A DNA stretch of 19,098 nucleotides from Oscillospiraceae bacterium (GTDB lineage Bacteria > Bacillota > Clostridia > Oscillospirales > Ruminococcaceae): positions 6,942 to 26,039 of the forward strand of contig DXNX01000015.1 of assembly GCA_019413245.1 (NCBI GenBank), written 5' to 3'. The translations under genes were made by a program, and so were the position numbers. Shown here piece after piece: positions 14,150-19,098 of the stretch; within the stretch, counting starts at the first letter, position 1, and every line of letters starts with the position of its first letter. Under the pieces are notes generated by a model that saw only the letters and a list, made by a program, of their open reading frames with translations, was not told the DNA's origin and made no database searches.

Positions 14150-16093
14150 ATGAAACGACTGGGAATTTTCTTTTTCTTTGAAAAGCAGGGGTATGTGGAT
14201 GACTTTATCGTTTACTACCTGAACGATCTCGTCAAAAACCTGACCGAGTTGGTCGTTGTATGCAATGGCAAGCTCAGCGAGCAGGGACGCAAGGCATTTG
14301 GCCGGTTTACCGATAACATCATCGTGCGCGAAAATAAGGGACTGGATGTCTGGGCCTATAAAACAGCGCTGGATCAGTACGGCTGGCAGCGTCTGAGCGA
14401 GTTCGATGAGGTTGTCATGACAAATTCCACGCTGATGGGCCCTGTCCGTCCGCTGAAGGAAATGTTTGATACCATGGCTGAAAATCAGGACCTGGATTTC
14501 TGGGGCCTGAGTCTGCACCATGGCGCGGAAGGAAACCCATTCAAGGGCAAGCATATTTACGATTTCCTGCCGGTACACATCCAGTCACATTTTATTGTGT
14601 ATCGCAAGAGATTCATTCAGTCGGCGGAGCTGCAGAAGTACTGGGACGAAATGCCGATGATCAACGGCTACACCGATTCCGTCCAGCGGTATGAAGCGGT
14701 CTTTACCAAGATGTTCGGGGACAAGGGCTACAAGTGGGACGTGTATGTCAAGACGGATGACCTGAAGGACTTTACGGATTATCCGCTTCTTGTGTGTCCG
14801 GCCCGGCTGCTGCGGGATAAGAAATGTCCGCTGTTCAAACGCCGCAGCTTTATGCATGAATATGAGGCTTATCTCAATGATACGGCCGGGGAACCTGTGC
14901 GGGAGCTGTATGCTTATCTGCGGGACCACACTTCCTATCCGCTGGAACTGATCTGGTCCAATATGATCCGCACCATGCATCCCTTCGACTTTACCCGTGA
15001 CCTGAGCCTGACGCGGCTTATCCCGCCGACCCTGCAGGATACAGCCTGTGCGCAGAATGTGCGCAAGACCCGCCGCATTGCACTGGCCATGCATTTGTAT
15101 TTCATGGATATGCTGCCCCAGAGCATGGACTTTGCACGGAACATGCCGCCGGAAACGGATGTTTACATTTCGACCAACAGTGACGAAAAGAAAGCACAGA
15201 TTGAAAAGGCTTTTTCGGAATTGCCCCTGCACAGTGTGACTGTTGTGACGGTGGAAAATCGCGGCCGAGATGTAGCAGCGTTCCTGTGTGATCTGGCACC
15301 GTACCTGAAAGGGTATGATTATGCCTGCTTCATGCACGACAAAAAGGCTGTGCAGACCAAGCCGGGCAGTGTGGGGGCCAGTTTCGGTTATGTGTGCAAT
15401 GAAAATATCTGCAAGAATGCCGATCATGTCCTGAATATCCTGTGCGAGTTTGAAAAAGACCCGCGCCTGGGAATTCTGTGCCCACCGTTCCCCACGCATG
15501 GCCTGTATTTCATGAATATGTGTTCCAATGGCTGGGGGCCCAACTTTGACAACACCAAACAGCTGGCCAAAACGCTGGGGTTGAACGTTCCCATGTCTGG
15601 TGAAAAAGCACCGTTGGCACCGTTTGGCAGTGTGTTCTGGTTCCGTCCGGCTGCACTGGCTCCGCTGTTTGATCACGGCTGGAAGCATGAAGACTTCCCG
15701 CCGGAACCGCTGCCGCAGGACGGGACCATCAGCCATGCCATCGAGCGAATTTATCCGTTTGTGGCACAAAGTGCCGGTTATTATCCGGCGGAGGTAATGA
15801 GCACCGAATTTGCGGTCAGCCGCTGCGATGCCATGCAGGCCTATGCAGCTGGTCTGATCCGGCCACTGGCGCGCGTGTTCAACTGCACTACGTTTGGCAA
15901 TGCTTCGCAGGCAGCGATTGCATTTTCCTGCAAGCGGCATTTTGGCTTCCGTACCTATGGCCCGTATGCAAACAGCCGTCGACGCCGTACCCGGAACTGG
16001 CTGCGTGACCGTTTGCCGGAAAATGTGTACTGGGGTATGATGCATGCCAAACGTGCGGTATTCGGGCCTCACGGTGCGCCGTACGAAGAATAA
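14150..16093 (+). CDS. Rhamnan synthesis F (RgpF)-like glycosyltransferase, full-length
   Basis: The PF05045 family includes streptococcal RgpF, needed for rhamnose-glucose wall polysaccharide. GGAAAGGA (14136-14143) lies 6 bases before ATG 14150. The 647-residue protein has two related halves. The first (1-270) holds RENKGLDVWAY (60-70), NSTLMGPV, QDLDFWGLS (113-121), HIQSHFIVYRKRF and CPLFKRRSF (226-234). The second (about 305-560) holds VYISTNSDEKK (338-348), VENRGRDVAAFL (368-379), CFMHDKK (393-399), LGILCPPFP (440-448), FGSVFWFRP (492-500) and PFVAQSAGYYPAEV. The repeated EN-x-G-x-D block in both halves suggests an internal duplication. A basic C-terminal tail (608-625) could touch the membrane. 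The rhamnose donor is presumed from the family only. Confidence 0.87.
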   Translation: MKRLGIFFFFEKQGYVDDFIVYYLNDLVKNLTELVVVCNGKLSEQGRKAFGRFTDNIIVRENKGLDVWAYKTALDQYGWQRLSEFDEVVMTNSTLMGPVRPLKEMFDTMAENQDLDFWGLSLHHGAEGNPFKGKHIYDFLPVHIQSHFIVYRKRFIQSAELQKYWDEMPMINGYTDSVQRYEAVFTKMFGDKGYKWDVYVKTDDLKDFTDYPLLVCPARLLRDKKCPLFKRRSFMHEYEAYLNDTAGEPVRELYAYLRDHTSYPLELIWSNMIRTMHPFDFTRDLSLTRLIPPTLQDTACAQNVRKTRRIALAMHLYFMDMLPQSMDFARNMPPETDVYISTNSDEKKAQIEKAFSELPLHSVTVVTVENRGRDVAAFLCDLAPYLKGYDYACFMHDKKAVQTKPGSVGASFGYVCNENICKNADHVLNILCEFEKDPRLGILCPPFPTHGLYFMNMCSNGWGPNFDNTKQLAKTLGLNVPMSGEKAPLAPFGSVFWFRPAALAPLFDHGWKHEDFPPEPLPQDGTISHAIERIYPFVAQSAGYYPAEVMSTEFAVSRCDAMQAYAAGLIRPLARVFNCTTFGNASQAAIAFSCKRHFGFRTYGPYANSRRRRTRNWLRDRLPENVYWGMMHAKRAVFGPHGAPYEE

Positions 16094-16107
16094 AGCAGGC
16101 AGAATCG

Positions 16108-17589
16108 ATGAATAACAGACTCGTGATCTACTTCCACTATGACCCACGCGGGCAGGCCGATACGGCCTGCCGTTTTGCGGTACAAGCCATGCGGAAGCAG
16201 GCACGGGCCTTTTTGTTTGTGCATAACGGGACCCTGGCGGAAGAGAGCCGCCTTTGGCTGGCGCAAAACGGCGTTCAGTTTCTGGAACGTGAAAATGTAG
16301 GGCTGGATGTGGGGGCTTATCGGGATGCATTGCTCCACATCGGAAAAGAGGAACTGGACACTTTCGATGAAGTGATTCTGATGAATTATACACTGGCAGG
16401 ACCGGTGTACCCGCTGGAAAATCTGTTTGCGAAAATGGATTCCCGGCAGGACCTGGATTTCTGGGGATTGAGCCGACACTATGCTATGCGCAGCAGGCGC
16501 TTTGGCAAAGGTGGAGAGGTCCCGGAACATATCCAATCCCATTTTATTGCCGTGCGCCACCGGATGTATGAGGACTTCTGGCAATACTGGCAGACCATGA
16601 AACTGCCGGCCAGTTATGAGGAGTCCATCCGGAATCATGAAACGCGGTTTACCAGGCATTTTGCAGCACTTGGATATCGGTGGGATACCTGCGTGGATGG
16701 GGAAGCCTGGCGAAACGTATTTGTCAACCCAATTATGGGGTGTCCGCGGGAACTGATTGCCCGGGGAAACTGCCCCTTTTTTAAACGCCGCAGCTTTTTT
16801 ACGCCTTTTGCGGACGAACTCCGCCGGACAGACGGATGTGCAGCCGTGCAGCTCTATGCTTACCTGAAAGAAAATACAGATTATCCTGTGGATGATCTGA
16901 TTGCCGATCTGCTGCCGGTACAGCCGCTGGCCAATATGGCCCAGAATCTGCACTGGCATTACCGGCTGCCTGCGGAATCAGTGGGAAAAACGCCGGTGAT
17001 GCTGCGAACCGAAGAACTTGCGGATGGTGCCAACTTGCATCCGGATACCATCTACTGCCTTCGCCTACCCATAACAGGGGATGACACATTGCGCTGGTAT
17101 GCCGGGATTTCCGACTGGAACTCCCAGGCACTGGCAGCTGCAGCAAACCTGTTTGAGCGGCATGCCGGGCTTGGTGTCCTGGGACCGGCACTGCCGCTGT
17201 ATCCAGAGTGTATTCGTGCCAAATGGAAGCGCTGGCAAAAAGATCTGCCGGAACTGAAAAAGAGCGTGGAAAAATTGGATGTGAAAGTACCGGTGGCAGA
17301 GGAAACCCCGCTGCCTTTGCCCAATGGCGGCTGCCTTCTGGTCCGCGGAGCGGCATTCCCGCAGGGACTGCCGCCGCTGCGCCATGCCGCTGATTTCTGG
17401 CTGCTGCCGCTGGTGGCGCAGCAGAATGGATTTTACAGTGCGGATGCCGAAACGGAGGAGCAGTCCCTGGCACGGGCAGACGTTTATCAGGCTTCCATGT
17501 GGCCGCAGCAGACGGTGCGCGGAACCGCCAAATCCTTTGCACGCTGCGTCAAACATACATTGCTGGCCCGCAAGGAGGCTGACGAATGA
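16108..17589 (+). CDS. Second RgpF-like protein, shortened paralogue of the upstream gene
   Basis: This protein matches the upstream RgpF-like gene along its first half: RENVGLDVGAY (61-71), NYTLAGPV, QDLDFWGLS (114-122), HIQSHFIAVRHRM and CPFFKRRSF (222-230). The DNA shares exact stretches (20 bases at 14486-14505 and 16447-16466; 15 bases at 14837-14851 and 16783-16797). The second half is cut down. It keeps the counterparts LGVLGPALP (355-363), the NGGCLLVRGAAF region and PLVAQQNGFYSADA, but about 70 residues that carry the VYIST and NRGRD blocks in the first copy are missing. At 493 residues it may have one working half only. The start ATG 16108 has a weak ribosome site and lies 14 bases after the preceding stop, so translation may depend on coupling. 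The ATGA overlap with the acyltransferase gene continues the operon. Confidence 0.85.
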   Translation: MNNRLVIYFHYDPRGQADTACRFAVQAMRKQARAFLFVHNGTLAEESRLWLAQNGVQFLERENVGLDVGAYRDALLHIGKEELDTFDEVILMNYTLAGPVYPLENLFAKMDSRQDLDFWGLSRHYAMRSRRFGKGGEVPEHIQSHFIAVRHRMYEDFWQYWQTMKLPASYEESIRNHETRFTRHFAALGYRWDTCVDGEAWRNVFVNPIMGCPRELIARGNCPFFKRRSFFTPFADELRRTDGCAAVQLYAYLKENTDYPVDDLIADLLPVQPLANMAQNLHWHYRLPAESVGKTPVMLRTEELADGANLHPDTIYCLRLPITGDDTLRWYAGISDWNSQALAAAANLFERHAGLGVLGPALPLYPECIRAKWKRWQKDLPELKKSVEKLDVKVPVAEETPLPLPNGGCLLVRGAAFPQGLPPLRHAADFWLLPLVAQQNGFYSADAETEEQSLARADVYQASMWPQQTVRGTAKSFARCVKHTLLARKEADE

Positions 17590-18596
17590 AAAAACCTCGG
17601 TTGTTTTATTTGGACCTGATTCGTGCGGTGGCACTGATCAGCATCCTGATCATACATTTCAATGCATCGGTGACCGGTTACTTTACATTGCCGCACAAGC
17701 TGTTTGCCAGTACACTGCCCTTTGGCATTTATCTGGGAGACTTTGGCTCTACGTTGTTTTTTATTGTTTCTGGTGCATCTCTGTGCTATACTGCCCCGGA
17801 ACATTTCGAAACCAAAGCTTTTTATAAAAAACGCTTCCGGGCGGTGTATCCGATGTTCTGGCTTGCCTGGCTTCTCTGCTTTTCCATCCGGTTTGTCACA
17901 CGGCCCGGATATTACGCTGGTGCCAGAACCATCACACTGATTCTGACGGTGCTGGGACTGGATAATTTTGCGGTGGCGGCAGGCTGGGTCGGCCAGGATT
18001 TCGCCTGTGTGGGTGAGTGGTTTCTGGGCAGCATCCTGTTTTTGTACCTGCTGTTTCCGATTTTGCTGCGCGGATACCGCAAACGCCCCTGGCTGACTTT
18101 TGGCGTGGTTTGTGTTCTGGGTACAGCGGTTCACCTGACCGGTTGGGACGCCCGGCTCGTGGCGATTCATCTGCCGGAATTTTTCCTGGGAATGCTTCTG
18201 GTGGGAATCTCTCGCAAGCGGCAGGTGTTGCTGGCGGTGATTGCTGCCGTGCTGCTGGCGGTTCAGTCCCTTCCTGGCGGATGGGATACCAAGATCGTTT
18301 GCGCCCTGTTTGGTGCGGTGGTTTTTGTGGTGCTGATTCTGGTGGCGGATCTGATCACTTTTTCGCCGGTACGGCGGCTGTGCGCACTGCTGGGCAAGTA
18401 CTCTTATGCGGTGTTCCTGGTCCATCATGTCATTATCCTTCGACTGGTGGAAGGCTTTGACCTGGCGGCGCTTTCCCGTCGGGATACGGCGTTGCTGTTT
18501 GTGGCATATCTTGTTTTTACGGCAGTTGCGGCCTCGGTTCTATACTGGTTGGACGGCAAGGTCCGAGCCGGTGCGGCGGCTTTGTGGAATGGCTGA
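17586..18596 (+). CDS. Acyltransferase-3 family membrane protein (putative glycan O-acetyltransferase)
   Basis: This multi-pass inner membrane enzyme of PF01757 moves an acyl group, usually acetyl, to a sugar of a surface glycan. AAGGAGG (17572-17578) lies 7 bases before ATG 17586, which overlaps the preceding stop. Of 336 residues, the start shows YLDLIRAVALISILIIHF with the conserved His24 at the first helix. It continues with FFIVSGASLCYT and FYKKRFRAVYPMFWLAW, the Arg/Lys-Arg block typical of the family. About ten hydrophobic segments follow. The end has KYSYAVFLVHHVIIL, a usual late helix. It is the last operon gene, so it probably acts on the finished or lipid-linked polymer. Confidence 0.9.
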   Translation: MKKPRLFYLDLIRAVALISILIIHFNASVTGYFTLPHKLFASTLPFGIYLGDFGSTLFFIVSGASLCYTAPEHFETKAFYKKRFRAVYPMFWLAWLLCFSIRFVTRPGYYAGARTITLILTVLGLDNFAVAAGWVGQDFACVGEWFLGSILFLYLLFPILLRGYRKRPWLTFGVVCVLGTAVHLTGWDARLVAIHLPEFFLGMLLVGISRKRQVLLAVIAAVLLAVQSLPGGWDTKIVCALFGAVVFVVLILVADLITFSPVRRLCALLGKYSYAVFLVHHVIILRLVEGFDLAALSRRDTALLFVAYLVFTAVAASVLYWLDGKVRAGAAALWNG

Positions 18597-18624
18597 TTTT
18601 TGACCGGCTTTGTGCGGGCATATC

Positions 18625-18653
18625 TGTACAAAAACGGGCATGTACGGTATAAT
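18625..18653 (+). promoter_or_regulatory. Sigma-A-type promoter of hprK
   Basis: TGTACA (18625-18630) is followed by a 17-base spacer and a perfect TATAAT (18648-18653). The start would be near 18660. The heptamer CGGGCAT occurs at 18615-18621 and again at 18635-18641, exactly 20 bases apart, which is two helical turns and suits a protein binding site around the -35. Confidence 0.75.
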
Positions 18654-18661
18654 GAAAACAA

Positions 18662-18692
18662 ATATGGCAGGGCTGTCTGTCCTGCCGCATAT
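18662..18692 (+). promoter_or_regulatory. Hairpin at the 5' end of the hprK transcript
   Basis: ATATGGCAGG (18662-18671) pairs with CCTGCCGCATAT (18681-18692) with a 2-base bulge and a 9-base loop. It starts within a few bases of the predicted transcription start and ends about 10 bases before the ribosome site (18701-18708). No U-tract follows, so it is not a terminator. It may protect the message or modulate translation. Confidence 0.5.
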
Positions 18693-18715
18693 CGTATTGA
18701 AAGGGGAGAATACCT

Positions 18716-19098
18716 GTGGCACAATTTTCTGTAACTCTGGCCAAACTGGCGGAAGAATCCAACCTTGCAATTGCCTATACCCCGAAGGACCTGAAGGAAA
18801 TCAAGGTCTATTCTGCGGAAGTTTACCGCCCCGGCATTATGCTGGCAGGGTATTACCAGTATTTTGATAATACCCGTATTCAGATTATTGGCTTGACGGA
18901 ACTTTCGTATTTGGAGGAATTGGACCCGGCCATTCGCCGTACGCATTTGGAAAAGCTCTTTTCCTTTGTGCCTCCGGCCGTGATTGTGTCCCGCGGGATG
19001 ACCCCTCCGCCGGAAATGTTCGAATTTGCCAAGCAGTATGGTGTGCCGCTGCTTCTCTCGGAAGAGATGACCTCGGTTCTGATCATCACCCTGATTAC
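18716..19098 (+). CDS. hprK: HPr kinase/phosphorylase, N-terminal part (cut by window edge)
   Basis: This bifunctional sensor enzyme of Gram-positive carbon catabolite control phosphorylates Ser46 of HPr and reverses the reaction. The start is GTG 18716: AAGGGGAG (18701-18708) lies 7 bases before it, and an in-frame TGA at 18698 excludes a longer form. The 127 visible residues match the HPrK N-terminal domain (PF02603): FSVTLAKLAEESNLAI, EVYRPGIMLAGYYQYFDNTRIQIIG, LTELSYLEEL and PPAVIVSRGMTPPPEM. The kinase domain with its P-loop lies outside the window. Its own promoter separates it from the glycan operon, and no clear terminator lies between them. Confidence 0.93.
   Translation, partial: MAQFSVTLAKLAEESNLAIAYTPKDLKEIKVYSAEVYRPGIMLAGYYQYFDNTRIQIIGLTELSYLEELDPAIRRTHLEKLFSFVPPAVIVSRGMTPPPEMFEFAKQYGVPLLLSEEMTSVLIITLI

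Noticed and set aside
18566..18609. AGCCGGT/ACCGGCT pair at the end of the acyltransferase gene, as operon terminator
   Set aside because: The loop is about 30 bases and there is no T-run after the second arm; the evidence is too weak to call.

Overview
The window suggests a gut Firmicute of the Oscillospiraceae (Ruminococcaceae) type. The sequence is moderately GC-rich, every gene lies on the + strand, most starts carry strong AGGAGG-type ribosome binding sites, the promoters are sigma-A-like, and an HPr kinase gene lies at the right edge. The family assignment is an inference from gene style; no marker gene in the window fixes the genus.

Layout. (1) Positions 2-88 hold the 3' end of a gene, perhaps a cation:proton antiporter. 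(2) Positions 200-3195 hold a three-gene ABC importer of the TrpX/TrpY/TrpZ type: a substrate-binding lipoprotein, a permease and an ATPase. It has its own extended -10 promoter, a leader hairpin, a long hairpin between the lipoprotein and permease genes, and an intrinsic terminator after the ATPase gene. (3) Positions 3246-6613 are a probable three-gene unit: a phosphoglycolate-phosphatase-like HAD hydrolase, a membrane-anchored extracellular SGNH-fold protein with Ig-like domains that appears to lack its catalytic Ser and His, and a YjjG-type HAD nucleotidase, closed by a 12-bp hairpin. (4) Positions 6668-8569 encode an ABC-F ATPase that probably acts on ribosomes. (5) Positions 8607-18596 are one tightly packed surface-polysaccharide operon of eight genes: a DUF4422 protein, a GT2 of GlfT-like type, a large HAD-plus-unknown-domain protein (COG5610 type), a second GT2, an NAD-dependent epimerase/dehydratase, two tandem RgpF-like (rhamnan synthesis F) proteins, and an acyltransferase-3 membrane protein. 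(6) hprK starts at 18716 behind its own promoter and runs off the right edge.

How the genes may work together. The last eight genes before hprK look like an assembly and decoration module for a cell-wall or capsular glycan. They supply several glycosyl transfer activities, one sugar-nucleotide-modifying oxidoreductase and one O-acylation enzyme. No initiating phosphoglycosyltransferase, flippase, polymerase, ABC exporter or dTDP-rhamnose synthesis gene is visible, so those functions must come from elsewhere. The most unusual items are the two-part COG5610 protein, the tandem RgpF pair whose second copy has lost an internal block, the apparent SGNH pseudoenzyme, and the structured leaders of the importer and hprK transcripts.
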